A DNA stretch of 64,000 nucleotides from Flavobacterium oncorhynchi (GCF_002217355.1 NZ_MUHA01000007.1:431519-495518); one strand, 5' to 3'; shown: positions 42,938-51,885, numbered from the stretch's first letter. Program-made: numbers and translations. The notes: generated by a model not told the origin, from the letters alone.

Positions 42938-43477
42938 ATGGCCATAGCAAAACCGTTCAATCTTACTAAATGGATTGAAGAAAACAGACAATTATTAAAG
43001 CCGCCAGTTGGAAATAAAAACCTTTATGTAGATTCAGGCGACTATATCGTAATGATAGTTGCAGGGCCAAATGCAAGAAAAGACTATCATTATAATGAAA
43101 CCGAAGAGCTTTTTTATCAGTTAGAAGGCAGTATAAAAGTGGTAATTCAAGAAGATGGCAAGCGCAAGGAAATGGAGCTGAACGCAGGCGATATGTATCT
43201 TCATCCCGCTAAAATTCCGCATTCTCCAGTTCGTTCTGAAGGTTCAATAGGTTTAGTAATTGAGCGCAAACGTGCAGGAAAAGGATACACTGATGGATTG
43301 TTATGGCATTGTGATAAGTGTAATCATAAATTATATGAAGTGTTTTTTGAACTTCATAATATTGAGAAAGACTTTCTTCCGCACTTCGAGCATTTTTACA
43401 ATTCTGAAGAATTAAGAACTTGTGATAAATGCGGCACTGTAATGGAAACTGATCCGAGATTTACGGCAAAAAAGTAA
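42938..43477 (+). CDS. nbaC: 3-hydroxyanthranilate 3,4-dioxygenase
   Basis: This 179-residue cupin enzyme opens the ring of 3-hydroxyanthranilate in the kynurenine pathway, leading to quinolinate and NAD or to full catabolism. The iron ligands are His51 and Glu57 (YHYNETEELFYQ) and His95 (PAKIPHSP). The C-terminal rubredoxin-like second metal site has Cys125, Cys128, Cys162 and Cys165, present in bacterial enzymes. Length is exact for the bacterial type. No other kynurenine-pathway gene is adjacent. A weak promoter (TTG at 42884, TATCTTAG at 42909) may drive it. A convergent hairpin at 43500 follows. Confidence 0.96.
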   Translation: MAIAKPFNLTKWIEENRQLLKPPVGNKNLYVDSGDYIVMIVAGPNARKDYHYNETEELFYQLEGSIKVVIQEDGKRKEMELNAGDMYLHPAKIPHSPVRSEGSIGLVIERKRAGKGYTDGLLWHCDKCNHKLYEVFFELHNIEKDFLPHFEHFYNSEELRTCDKCGTVMETDPRFTAKK

Positions 43478-43499
43478 TTTATTAGTTGAGTTAAAATAT

Positions 43500-43534
43500 C
43501 AAACCCGACAAGTTTTAAAAACGAGTCGGGTTTG
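43500..43534. terminator. hairpin between convergent dioxygenase and phosphodiesterase-like genes
   Basis: CAAACCCGAC at 43500-43509 pairs with GTCGGGTTTG at 43525-43534, with further pairing (GTTTT/AAAAC) in the loop. It probably terminates both genes, though no long T-run follows. Confidence 0.7.
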
Positions 43535-43585
43535 GAATATCTGACAAGATTAGATTTTAAAATCCATATAATCTGTGGCAAAAAA

Positions 43586-44545
43586 TTATAGCTCAAATCT
43601 TTCCCCTTGTTCAGGATAAATAATTTTCACTCCTAAATCATTTTGATTTTTAATTTGCTCTTTTAGTTTCACAATATTCTTAGTCGGCGGTTTCAAATGT
43701 GTAATGATAATGTTGAAATCTTTTAGAGTTCCTTTTCCTGATAATTCTTCTAAAACATGAAGCTCTTTCATTAGATAATTGGGCGTTAAATGTCCAAACA
43801 AAAATTGATCAGGCTGTTCGTTTGGAAAAGAAACTTCAATAAAAATTCCTTTCAATTGTTTGTTTTGGACAAGAGGAGCAACTGCCGTCCATAAATTTTT
43901 AAGATTATCACTTTTTTCAACGACATCAGGTCCTGTATCACCTAAATATAAAACGTACGAATCTCCATTTTTTATTAAAAATGCAGTGCTTTCAAACGGA
44001 TTTACGTGACTTAACGGGAATACTTTTACCGTCATTTGAGTGTTTGTAATCGGCGTTTCAAGGTTGGTTTTTAAAGTCTCAAAATGATATTTTTTCAAAG
44101 GAGTTCCAGGGCCTTTATCACCAAAATTTGCCCAAGTTTGATCATTGAAATAATGATTTTCCATCATTTCCATACATTTTTCAGTTGCATAAACTGTCTT
44201 AGAAGAATCTGCAGGCGAATTTATGATTAAGCCAGAAACGTGATCTAAATGAGCATGTGAAATAAAATATCCTTTTATGTATTTTCGCAAAACTTCGCTC
44301 GTTGAAACTTTAAAAACTTTGTTTTTTATGGCAACTTCAATTCCTGCATTTATAGTTCCTGCGTCTAAACAGATATAGTCGTTTGTATGTACAGGAGCGA
44401 GTAAATAAGCAGAAAGATTTTTTTCATCAATTCCGCCTTTTACACCCAGTGGAACGACTTGAAATGAAGTTTTTTGATCTTTTTGAGAAAAGGCATTTAG
44501 TGTAACTAATATAAGGCAGAGTAAAAGACGTTTAAAAAGAGTCAT
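43586..44545 (-). CDS. class II 3',5'-cyclic-nucleotide phosphodiesterase-like protein, exported
   Basis: This 319-residue protein has a signal peptide (cleaved near residue 20, before QKDQ). It carries the class II phosphodiesterase signature SHAHLDHVSGL (His97, His99, Asp101, His102), plus further likely metal ligands in PLSHVNPFES, YLGDTGPD and ITHLKPP. The layout and length agree with bacterial and yeast low-affinity cAMP phosphodiesterases of the metallo-beta-lactamase fold. Being exported, it would act on extracellular or periplasmic cyclic nucleotides. Other phosphodiester substrates are possible. It is divergent from the aldehyde dehydrogenase gene. Confidence 0.88.
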   Translation of the reverse strand: MTLFKRLLLCLILVTLNAFSQKDQKTSFQVVPLGVKGGIDEKNLSAYLLAPVHTNDYICLDAGTINAGIEVAIKNKVFKVSTSEVLRKYIKGYFISHAHLDHVSGLIINSPADSSKTVYATEKCMEMMENHYFNDQTWANFGDKGPGTPLKKYHFETLKTNLETPITNTQMTVKVFPLSHVNPFESTAFLIKNGDSYVLYLGDTGPDVVEKSDNLKNLWTAVAPLVQNKQLKGIFIEVSFPNEQPDQFLFGHLTPNYLMKELHVLEELSGKGTLKDFNIIITHLKPPTKNIVKLKEQIKNQNDLGVKIIYPEQGERFEL

Positions 44546-44574
44546 GTTTTTTATTTTAGAAAAGCAAATTTCAT

Positions 44575-44582
44575 CAAATTTA
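44575..44582 (-). promoter_or_regulatory. -7 element of the phosphodiesterase-like gene
   Basis: The minus strand reads TAAATTTG, matching TAnnTTTG, 30 bases before the start codon. No TTG at the standard distance. Confidence 0.45.
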
Positions 44583-44726
44583 CGGAATAAAGCAGGCTTT
44601 GATTCTGTTATTACTATTAAATAGCCTTAAGTTTACTCTGATTTTAACTATTCTGATTTATTAGAAAGTAATTTTAAAACAATATCTTTACGTATTAATA
44701 TAACAATTTTAACTAAAAAAGTTACA

Positions 44727-46280
44727 ATGACAACAATAGCATCACAATTTGGCATAAATGAAGCACTTGAAAAGCTGGGAATAAAACAAGTAAATGAAGG
44801 AACTTCTACAGGAATAGAAAATTTCTCATCGGGTGAGATTTTGGATAGTTTTTCTCCTGTTGATGGAAAATTAATTGCATCTGTAAAGACTTCTACTCTT
44901 GAAGATTATGAAAAAGTAATGAAATCTGCAACAGAAGCTTTCAAAACATTTCGTTTAATTCCTGCACCGCAGCGTGGAGAAATTGTACGTCAGTTTGGGC
45001 AAAAATTGCGTGAAAATAAAGAGGCTCTTGGTAAATTGGTTTCATACGAAATGGGGAAATCTTTGCAGGAAGGTTATGGAGAAGTTCAGGAAATGATCGA
45101 CATCTGTGATTTTGCAGTTGGATTATCACGCCAGTTACACGGATTAACGATGCATTCTGAAAGACCAGGACATCGTATGTATGAACAATATCACTCATTG
45201 GGAGTTGTGGGAATTATTTCTGCATTTAATTTTCCAGTTGCAGTTTGGTCTTGGAATACGGCTTTGGCTTGGATTTCTGGTGATGTTTGCGTTTGGAAAC
45301 CTTCAGAGAAAACGCCACTTTGCGGTATTGCCTGCCAAAATATAATTGCTCAGGTTATAAAAGAGAATAATCTTCCAGAAGGAATTTCTTGTTTAATAAA
45401 TGGAGATTACAAAATAGGAGAGTTGGTGACAAAAGATACTCGTATTCCGTTAGTATCAGCAACTGGTTCTACTAGAATGGGTAAAATTGTAGCGCAGACT
45501 GTTGCAGGTCGTTTAGGAAAATCATTGTTAGAACTAGGAGGAAACAACGCTATTATCGTAACTCCAGATGCCGATATTAAAATGACAGTTATTGGTGCTG
45601 TTTTTGGCGCTGTTGGAACTGCGGGGCAACGTTGTACATCTACACGTCGTTTAATTATTCACGAAAGTATTTATGATAAAGTAAAAGATGCATTGGTAAC
45701 GGCTTACAAACAATTGCGAATTGGAAATCCGCTTGACGAAAATAATCATGTTGGACCGCTTATCGATTTGCATGCTGTCGAAATGTATGCGCTTGCTTTA
45801 AATAAAGTAGTTGCCGAAGGTGGAAAAATTCTTGTTGAAGGCGGAGTACTTTCAGGCGAAGGTTACGAAAGCGGTTGTTATGTTAAGCCTGCAATTGCCG
45901 AAGCTAAAAATTCATTTGAAATTGTACAGCACGAAACTTTTGCTCCGGTTTTATATTTGATTAAATATTCTGGAGATGTTGATGCTGCAATCGAAATTCA
46001 AAATGGCGTTGCACAAGGATTATCATCGGCAATTATGACTAATAATTTGCGTGAAGCAGAAAGATTTTTATCTGTTGTAGGTTCTGACTGTGGAATTGCA
46101 AATGTAAATATCGGAACTTCGGGTGCTGAAATTGGCGGTGCTTTTGGAGGTGAAAAGGAAACAGGCGGTGGTCGTGAATCTGGTTCCGATGCCTGGAAAA
46201 TTTATATGCGTCGTCAAACCAATACAATAAATTATACAACTAGTCTGCCATTGGCGCAAGGAATTAAATTTGACTTGTAA
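44727..46280 (+). CDS. amaB: ALDH7-family aldehyde dehydrogenase, likely piperideine-6-carboxylate dehydrogenase
   Basis: This 517-residue NAD-dependent aldehyde dehydrogenase has the active-site Cys303 in GTAGQRCTSTRR and the general-base Glu269 in LLELGGNN. The segments MGKSLQEGYGEVQEMID, LHGLTMHSERPGHRMYEQ and GAFGGEKETGGGRESGSDAW are diagnostic of ALDH7 (antiquitin-type), which oxidises 2-aminoadipate semialdehyde in lysine breakdown. Length fits (about 510). Neighbouring lysine genes are absent, so the exact substrate is less certain than the family. It is monocistronic and followed by a good terminator. Confidence 0.93.
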   Translation: MTTIASQFGINEALEKLGIKQVNEGTSTGIENFSSGEILDSFSPVDGKLIASVKTSTLEDYEKVMKSATEAFKTFRLIPAPQRGEIVRQFGQKLRENKEALGKLVSYEMGKSLQEGYGEVQEMIDICDFAVGLSRQLHGLTMHSERPGHRMYEQYHSLGVVGIISAFNFPVAVWSWNTALAWISGDVCVWKPSEKTPLCGIACQNIIAQVIKENNLPEGISCLINGDYKIGELVTKDTRIPLVSATGSTRMGKIVAQTVAGRLGKSLLELGGNNAIIVTPDADIKMTVIGAVFGAVGTAGQRCTSTRRLIIHESIYDKVKDALVTAYKQLRIGNPLDENNHVGPLIDLHAVEMYALALNKVVAEGGKILVEGGVLSGEGYESGCYVKPAIAEAKNSFEIVQHETFAPVLYLIKYSGDVDAAIEIQNGVAQGLSSAIMTNNLREAERFLSVVGSDCGIANVNIGTSGAEIGGAFGGEKETGGGRESGSDAWKIYMRRQTNTINYTTSLPLAQGIKFDL

Positions 46281-46299
46281 AAATAGAGGATGAATTAAT

Positions 46300-46337
46300 A
46301 AACCGCTTTTTTCAATATTTGGAAGAAGCGGTTTTTT
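46300..46337 (+). terminator. Rho-independent terminator after the aldehyde dehydrogenase gene
   Basis: AAACCGCTT (from 46300) pairs with AAGCGGTTT (to 46334), with further pairing inside, followed by a run of T. Confidence 0.85.
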
Positions 46338-46406
46338 TGTGTTGAATTTGTAGTAATTTATTTAGATTTGTATTTGATATAAACGAGTAATATATAATTC
46401 GATAAA

Positions 46407-47219
46407 ATGCCTTTATTTTTTTTTGCAGGACTTACACCTTTTGGATACGGATTTATTGGAGTGCTCTTTTTATCTTTTTTACTGGCTTATTTTTGGCTTA
46501 AATCGTATGATAAAAAGAATAAACCAGGTTGTCTCTCAATTGGATTTGCAGGGTTGATTATTTGGTTTGTTCTTATGTTTCCAACTTTTTTTACTTTTTC
46601 AATTATTGAAAACGGAAATGCTGCAACGAAAGTTGGACTGGTCATTTTTTGGGCTTTTGTGTTGGCTTTGGTTATTTACTTTGTAACTGCAAAAAACACA
46701 GAGGGTGTTAAAAAAGTTATTTTCACTATCTTTAAGTACATTCTTTATTTAATACTTTTAGGACTGTTTTTGGTCTTGTTTTTTGGAATGACTTATTATA
46801 TTTATTTGAGACTTTTTACAGCAGAAAAAAACGAAGATCCTGTGTGGCCGGCTCTTTTATGTATTTTTTTTGTTGCCGTACTCAGTGTAATTGGTTTTGG
46901 TCTCTTGGTGAGAGATAAAGAGGATAAGAAAAAGGAAAAATCGACTTTTTATGATTTGGCAGAGGCAAAGTTAAAGCCGCAATTAGTTGTTGAACTCGAT
47001 TTGTCAAAAAATAAATTAAGTAAATTTCCAGATGAGATTTTACAATTTAAGAATTTGAAATTCTTAGTTTTAAGTCATAATGAAATTAGTGAAATTCCAA
47101 ACGATATCAATAAATTACACAAATTAATAGGTCTGGATTTAAGTCATAATCCTATTTCAGATTTAGAAAGAAATCGCTTAAGAAAACTGCTTTCTAAAGA
47201 AGTTGAAATTGTATTTTAA
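46407..47219 (+). CDS. membrane protein with cytoplasmic or periplasmic leucine-rich-repeat tail
   Basis: This 270-residue protein has about five membrane segments (roughly residues 12-31, 42-63, 75-94, 106-131 and 148-168). A lysine-rich linker follows, then three leucine-rich repeats at about 190-262 (VVELDLSKNKLSKFPDEI, LKFLVLSHNEISEIPNDI, LIGLDLSHNPISDLERN). The lysine-rich linker implies the LRR part faces the cytoplasm. It is the first gene of a four-gene run with the GIDE-domain protein, LemA and a small membrane protein. The function is unknown; the LRR tail is a plausible protein-binding surface for the next members. Confidence 0.8.
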   Translation: MPLFFFAGLTPFGYGFIGVLFLSFLLAYFWLKSYDKKNKPGCLSIGFAGLIIWFVLMFPTFFTFSIIENGNAATKVGLVIFWAFVLALVIYFVTAKNTEGVKKVIFTIFKYILYLILLGLFLVLFFGMTYYIYLRLFTAEKNEDPVWPALLCIFFVAVLSVIGFGLLVRDKEDKKKEKSTFYDLAEAKLKPQLVVELDLSKNKLSKFPDEILQFKNLKFLVLSHNEISEIPNDINKLHKLIGLDLSHNPISDLERNRLRKLLSKEVEIVF

Positions 47220-47261
47220 GGAATTCTGTAAAAGAATATCCAAATAAAAGCATTTGTAAAT

Positions 47262-48305
47262 ATGAACGAATTTTTTGAATTTCTTACTCAAAACAAAGCC
47301 GATGCTGGATTGGTTGTTTTTTTAATGCTTTTCAGCATGGGTGTTGCTTTATTTCAAACCGTAATTTTTTCGGGACTTTATAACTTGAAATTTCCTAACT
47401 GGTTGTTTTTTGTTTTATGCCCGTTTACAGTTGGTGTGAGTTTTTTAATAGATCCCGGATATCCATTTGCGGTTATATTATTTTTGTTTGCTTCTGTTTT
47501 TCTATTCGCAATTGTCGGAATGATTTATTCTGGGATTAAAAGCAGTAAACAAGAAAAGATAGATAGAGAAAAATTTAATAGGATTCACAATATTCCAAAA
47601 ACGAAACTTCAAGATAAACTTCTTGGATTCTTTGTTTTAGTTTGTATTGTTGGAGCTTTTTATGGGCTGGCTGTAACTGAGAATTTGAAGCTTCTGTTTT
47701 TAATTATTCCTGGATTTATACTTGTTAGTTCAATATTTTTTCCAAGCAGTAAAAGCAAATTTTATAAAATGCAGTCTATTTTACCAACATCAAAAATAGA
47801 TGCAATTGCTATGGGTTTGGTTGAAATTGAAGGCGATTTGGAAGAAATCGAACCTATAATTTCTCCTTACTTCAAAAAACCATGCATTGGTTATTCGTAT
47901 AAAATAGAAAAAGAAAGTCCGAGAGATGACGACGGCAGAACAACATATTCAACTATTTTCAGCGAAGTAAAAACAGGAAAATTTAAAATTAAAGACGAAA
48001 CGGGTTCTGTTACGGTAGATGGCGAGGGATTAGAATATTATTTTGATAGAATTGACAATCAGTCTGGAGGAAAAACTAGATATACTGAAACGTACTTGAA
48101 AAGTGACGATTATATGCTTCTTATAGGTTACGCGGCTTCAGATAATGGTAGTGTATTAATAAAAAAAGACAGTGCTGATACTATTTTTGGAATTGCAGTT
48201 CCAAGGAGTATTTCATTTAGAAATAAATACAAACCGCTGCTCGATTCTTTTTTAACCGTTTTGTTTTTCATCTCACTTATACTCATCTATATTATTTTAA
48301 ATTAA
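47262..48305 (+). CDS. GIDE-domain (Mulan-like) membrane protein
   Basis: This 347-residue protein has about five N-terminal membrane segments (15-36, 45-63, 68-92, 119-137, 143-162) and one at the C-terminus (327-346). Between them, residues about 175-300 resemble the GIDE domain of the mitochondrial E3 ligase MUL1/Mulan: AMGLVEIEGDLEEIEP, PCIGYSYKIEKE, FKIKDETGSVTVDGEG, and a Y-rich middle. No RING finger is present, as usual for bacterial members. It is directly followed by lemA (7-base gap). Co-occurrence of GIDE and LemA genes is known to me from comparative genomics; the physiological role is not established. Confidence 0.75.
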   Translation: MNEFFEFLTQNKADAGLVVFLMLFSMGVALFQTVIFSGLYNLKFPNWLFFVLCPFTVGVSFLIDPGYPFAVILFLFASVFLFAIVGMIYSGIKSSKQEKIDREKFNRIHNIPKTKLQDKLLGFFVLVCIVGAFYGLAVTENLKLLFLIIPGFILVSSIFFPSSKSKFYKMQSILPTSKIDAIAMGLVEIEGDLEEIEPIISPYFKKPCIGYSYKIEKESPRDDDGRTTYSTIFSEVKTGKFKIKDETGSVTVDGEGLEYYFDRIDNQSGGKTRYTETYLKSDDYMLLIGYAASDNGSVLIKKDSADTIFGIAVPRSISFRNKYKPLLDSFLTVLFFISLILIYIILN

Positions 48306-48312
48306 AGAAAAT

Positions 48313-48876
48313 ATGACTGTTCAAAACATTGCCTTACTTATCGGAATAATTCTAATTATTGTGTTTTTTAATTTTTTTATAAGAATTTACAATAAGTTGG
48401 TTATGCTGAAAAATAATAATGAAAAAGCATTTAGAAATATTGATGTTATCTTGATGCAGCGTGCAGAAGAAGTGCCGGAATTGGTGAAAATTGTGTCTAA
48501 ATTTACAGAACATGAAACAGCCATGCTTACTAATTTGACTAAATTAAGAACTGATTTTTTAAATGCGAAAACAGTCGAAGAAAAGATTGATAATGCAAAT
48601 GAATTTTCGAAATCATTAAAAAGTATTTTTTCAGTTTCTGAGAATTATCCAACATTGTTATCCAACAGTAACTTTTTAGAATTGCAGAAAAGAGTTTCTC
48701 AAATGGAGGATAAAATCGCTGACCGACGAGAGTTTTTTAACGATAGTGTAAACTTGTATAATGTGGGAATCCAAGAGTTCCCTAATTTTATTTTAGCTAA
48801 ACTAATTGGGTATAAAACACAGACTTTATTTGATGTTACACCAGAAGACAAGAAATATGATGGAGTTCAACTTTAA
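48313..48876 (+). CDS. lemA: LemA family membrane protein
   Basis: This 187-residue protein has one N-terminal membrane segment (about 5-23) and then the LemA helical domain: YNKLVMLKNNNEKAFRNIDVI, RAEEVPELVKIVSKFTEHE, LSNSNFLELQKRVSQMEDKI and RREFFNDSVNLYNVGIQEFP, all matching the family pattern. Length is standard (about 185-200). LemA proteins are of uncertain function. It is tightly linked to the GIDE protein gene before it (7 bases) and overlaps the next gene. Confidence 0.93.
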   Translation: MTVQNIALLIGIILIIVFFNFFIRIYNKLVMLKNNNEKAFRNIDVILMQRAEEVPELVKIVSKFTEHETAMLTNLTKLRTDFLNAKTVEEKIDNANEFSKSLKSIFSVSENYPTLLSNSNFLELQKRVSQMEDKIADRREFFNDSVNLYNVGIQEFPNFILAKLIGYKTQTLFDVTPEDKKYDGVQL

Positions 48877-49261
48877 TACTTTTTTTGGTTACGAGAACGA
48901 AATTAACAGCTTGAATGACACAGTGCTTCTTTATGGTTTTGGCGGTATTATGTTTGGTTTAGTGACTTTAACATTTGCATCTTTCATAATTAGAAAGCTT
49001 GGTTTTGGTGTTGTTAACAGCTATTTTATAAGTCCGCTTATGTTGTCTTTGGGACTTACAATATTGCTTTCTATTTTGCCTACAATAGTATTTTATGTTG
49101 TAGCAAATGATATTTTACCGGTAAAAATTTTGTACTGTTGGATCACCATTTTTATAGGAATGTTTCTGTTTGTTATGTTTAATTTAGAAACAATTAAAAG
49201 CTTTTTTAGAGAGTTTAATAAAGTAAGCGAACAAGAAGAATTTAGAGATAGAAAAAGATAG
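48857..49261 (+). CDS. small membrane protein overlapping the lemA 3' end
   Basis: The frame is open from 48806, but the double ATG at 48857/48860 is the more likely start, overlapping lemA by about 20 bases and giving 134 residues. Three hydrophobic segments (about 20-43, 52-75, 81-102) indicate a small membrane protein ending in a charged tail (FRDRKR). No family is recognised. The overlap suggests translational coupling to lemA. It is the last gene of the four-gene membrane module, followed by a strong hairpin. Confidence 0.7.
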   Translation: MMEFNFNTFFGYENEINSLNDTVLLYGFGGIMFGLVTLTFASFIIRKLGFGVVNSYFISPLMLSLGLTILLSILPTIVFYVVANDILPVKILYCWITIFIGMFLFVMFNLETIKSFFREFNKVSEQEEFRDRKR

Positions 49262-49266
49262 ATTAT

Positions 49267-49325
49267 AATTTTGTCTTGTCCTGAATAATCTGTAGCGATT
49301 GTTTAGGACAAGACAAAATTTTTTG
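49267..49325 (+). terminator. Rho-independent terminator after the lemA module
   Basis: A perfect 16-base arm, AATTTTGTCTTGTCCT at 49267-49282, pairs with 49305-49320 and is followed by T-runs; the loop is 22 bases. The remaining bases to 49559 show no credible gene. Confidence 0.8.
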
Positions 49326-49504
49326 GCAAATTTGTTAAAGAGAGAAAAGGATTACTTTTATGAAGAAAAATAAAAATTAAAAGGATTGATGAACGCGGAA
49401 AATAGCTACATGGGATATTTGTTTTGCTCTTAAAATTAAATAGAGTATCGTATAAAATAAAATTGTGTTATTATATTCTTCTAGTTTTTGAAATGTATAG
49501 GCAT

Positions 49505-49541
49505 AAAAAAAGCCTTTTTGATTATCAAAAAGGCTTTTAGA
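49505..49541 (-). terminator. Rho-independent terminator after the Bax-inhibitor-1 gene
   Basis: AAAAGCCTTTTTGA pairs with TCAAAAAGGCTTTT (to 49538) with a very small loop. On the minus strand it ends in a U-run. Confidence 0.85.
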
Positions 49542-49559
49542 ATATGGTAAAACTAGTAT

Positions 49560-50333
49560 TTAGTCTTTACTAGATAGTTTCGATAATAATCTTAAAAATT
49601 CAACATACAACCAAACTAAAGTAATCATTAGTCCCATTGCGCCAAACCATTCCATATATTTTGGCATTCTTTGTTGTACCCCTTTTTCGATTTGATCAAA
49701 ATCTAAAAATAAGTTTAAAGCAGCAATAACAATTACAAAAACACTAATTCCAATACTCATCATAGAATTTCCATGATGTACAGGAGTCCAGCTTGTAAAC
49801 ATTGAAACTACCCACGAAATTAAATAATAAGTTGCGATTGCTAATGTCGATGCAACAACAACAGACTTGAATTGCTCTGTAACTTTAACAATTCTGAATT
49901 TATACAATCCTAAACAAACTAGAAAGGTTACAAGAGTTGCGCCAACCGCATTAACAACGATTCCCGGATATTGTAATTCAAAAATTGCAGATATTCCTCC
50001 AATAAATAAACCTTCAAAAAGAGCATATCCAGGAGCTAAGTATGGAGAAGCTTGCGGTTTAAAAGCAGAAATAACAACTAAAATTAATCCAACAATTGCA
50101 CCGCCAATTGCAGGCAGCATTGGATTCATTCCGTTAAATGCCATCCACCATGTAATCATAGATGATGCGCATAATATTAAAAATAAAATTGCTGTTTTAT
50201 TAATAGTACCAGACAAAGTCATTTCCTGATTGTAATCAATAATTTTTGCTTCGTGTACTTCTTCAGCTCTTGAAACTGCATTTGATGAAAAACGCTTGTT
50301 GCTTAAAAATGGATTTTTTGAATTGAAGGCCAT
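49560..50333 (-). CDS. Bax inhibitor-1/YccA family membrane protein
   Basis: The frame is open to 50360, but the ATG at 50333 starts the conserved MAFNSKNPFLS segment, so I choose it (257 residues). It has seven predicted membrane segments. Near the end it shows the family pattern around NLFLDFDQIEKGVQQRMPKYMEWFGAMGLMITLVWLYVEF, split here at the conserved Asp-rich loop. BI-1/YccA proteins are pH-sensitive calcium-leak channels or protease regulators in the inner membrane. It is monocistronic; it has its own -7 element and terminator. Confidence 0.93.
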   Translation of the reverse strand: MAFNSKNPFLSNKRFSSNAVSRAEEVHEAKIIDYNQEMTLSGTINKTAILFLILCASSMITWWMAFNGMNPMLPAIGGAIVGLILVVISAFKPQASPYLAPGYALFEGLFIGGISAIFELQYPGIVVNAVGATLVTFLVCLGLYKFRIVKVTEQFKSVVVASTLAIATYYLISWVVSMFTSWTPVHHGNSMMSIGISVFVIVIAALNLFLDFDQIEKGVQQRMPKYMEWFGAMGLMITLVWLYVEFLRLLSKLSSKD

Positions 50334-50357
50334 AGTTTTAATACATTTAATTGAACC

Positions 50358-50365
50358 CAAATATA
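50358..50365 (-). promoter_or_regulatory. -7 element of the Bax-inhibitor-1 gene
   Basis: The minus strand reads TATATTTG, a full match to TAnnTTTG, 25 bases before the chosen start, which supports choosing 50333 over 50360. No TTG at -33. Confidence 0.5.
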
Positions 50366-50434
50366 TGGAGTTTTTTCGAGGTGTGGCGGCTTGAGCTAAA
50401 TTTTTAACATGATTTTCTCTTCTATAAAAAGCAG

Positions 50435-50474
50435 GTAAAAAAAAAGTCCATCAAAAAAATCTTGATGGACTCGT
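50435..50474 (-). terminator. Rho-independent terminator of the nuo operon
   Basis: AGTCCATCAA (from 50445) pairs with TTGATGGACT (to 50471), with an A-run to the left that gives a U-run on the minus-strand transcript. It lies 20 bases past the nuoN stop codon. Confidence 0.88.
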
Positions 50475-50493
50475 GTTTATTTTGAAGTAAATT

Positions 50494-51885
50494 TTAATTC
50501 AATAAATCTAAAACTAATGATGGAAATAACCCTAAAACAATATTTAAAACAATTGAAACAACTGCAACTGCATAAATAAGAAATGGTTTTCCTGTGCGTT
50601 TTTCGTTAGGTTCTTTAGAATACATTGCCAAAATAAGTTTGAAATAATATCCAACACTTATAATTGAGTTAATTACTGCCACAATAACTAAAGCGATATA
50701 TCCCGCTTGAATCGTTTGATTGAATAAGAATAATTTTGCAAAGAATCCAGAGAAAATTGGAATACCAGCCATAGATAACAATGAACCAGTTAAGATAGCA
50801 GCCAATAATGGATTTGTTTTTCCAAGTCCGTGGAAGTTCGTAATATCTTCGTTATCCTGATTTTTGCAAACATATAGAATAACACTAAAAGCGGCAATTC
50901 CTGCTAAAGCATAAGCTGATGTATAATACAATAAAGTACCTGCAGATGTTGCAATAGATAAGAACGTCATTAACATGAAACCTGCGTGTGAGATTCCTGA
51001 AAATGCTAACATACGTTTTACATTTACTTGACGTAATGCCATTATGTTTCCAACTGTCATTGACGCAATTGAAATAATTACAATGATATTTTCAAATGTT
51101 CCTAAAAGTTCTTGATTTTCAAGAGATGGAATTAAATTTAGTCCTGCTACTAATTTAAAAAGAGTTGCAATCGCTACAACTTTTGCCAAAGTACTCATTA
51201 AAGCCGTTGTTAAAGCTGGAGAACCTTCGTAAACGTCTGGTGCCCAGAAATGAAATGGAACAGCAGCAATTTTGAAAAACATTCCAATTATCATTAAAAC
51301 CATTCCGATTGGAAACCAGATTGGAAGTTCGGCAGATAAAGAACTTTCGTGAATTTCTGTAACATCAAAAGTTCCCATTGCTCCGTAAATCAAACAAATT
51401 CCAAATAAAATAATTCCAGATGCAAAAGATCCCATAAGGAAATATTTCATACCTGCTTCATTACTTTTAATGTTCAAACGATCGCTTGCTGCAAGAACAT
51501 ATAATGCGATAGATAAAATTTCGATTCCAAGGAAAAACATAGCTAAGTTTCCAAAAGAAACCATCGCAACGGCTCCAGCTAATAAAAAGATTTTTATAGC
51601 AATGAAATCTGAAATTTTCGATTGATGATTTTCGTAAAAATTATGACTTAATGCTACAAGGAAAATAGTCAGAATAATAAATAATGATGAAAAGGCAGTC
51701 GAGAATTTATCTACTGCAATCATATTATTGTAATAACTTGCTGTTGATCCAAATTCATAATAGTTAAGTGCCAAAACACCCAATAAACCTAAAATGGTAA
51801 ATGGAACGATGCCTTTTCTAAAATTTAGAATTTCAAACAATAGGCAAAAAATACCCAATCCTGTTATAGCTATTAATGTATTCAT
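50494..51885 (-). CDS. nuoN: NADH:quinone oxidoreductase subunit N
   Basis: This 463-residue membrane subunit of complex I is one of the three antiporter-like proton-pumping subunits. About 14 membrane helices are visible. Diagnostic stretches are FFKIAAVPFHFWAPDVYEGSP, RQVNVKRMLAFSGISHAGF and LLSMAGIPIFSGFFAK. The conserved lysines of the proton path lie in the FFKIAAVPFH and NVKRML segments. Length is typical. It is the last gene of the nuo operon, 138 bases after nuoM and followed by a terminator. Confidence 0.97.
   Translation of the reverse strand: MNTLIAITGLGIFCLLFEILNFRKGIVPFTILGLLGVLALNYYEFGSTASYYNNMIAVDKFSTAFSSLFIILTIFLVALSHNFYENHQSKISDFIAIKIFLLAGAVAMVSFGNLAMFFLGIEILSIALYVLAASDRLNIKSNEAGMKYFLMGSFASGIILFGICLIYGAMGTFDVTEIHESSLSAELPIWFPIGMVLMIIGMFFKIAAVPFHFWAPDVYEGSPALTTALMSTLAKVVAIATLFKLVAGLNLIPSLENQELLGTFENIIVIISIASMTVGNIMALRQVNVKRMLAFSGISHAGFMLMTFLSIATSAGTLLYYTSAYALAGIAAFSVILYVCKNQDNEDITNFHGLGKTNPLLAAILTGSLLSMAGIPIFSGFFAKLFLFNQTIQAGYIALVIVAVINSIISVGYYFKLILAMYSKEPNEKRTGKPFLIYAVAVVSIVLNIVLGLFPSLVLDLLN

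Noticed and set aside
49262..49559. Possible small gene between the lemA module and the Bax-inhibitor gene
   Set aside because: ATG codons there open frames of only a few codons before stops; the region holds just two terminators and AT-rich filler.
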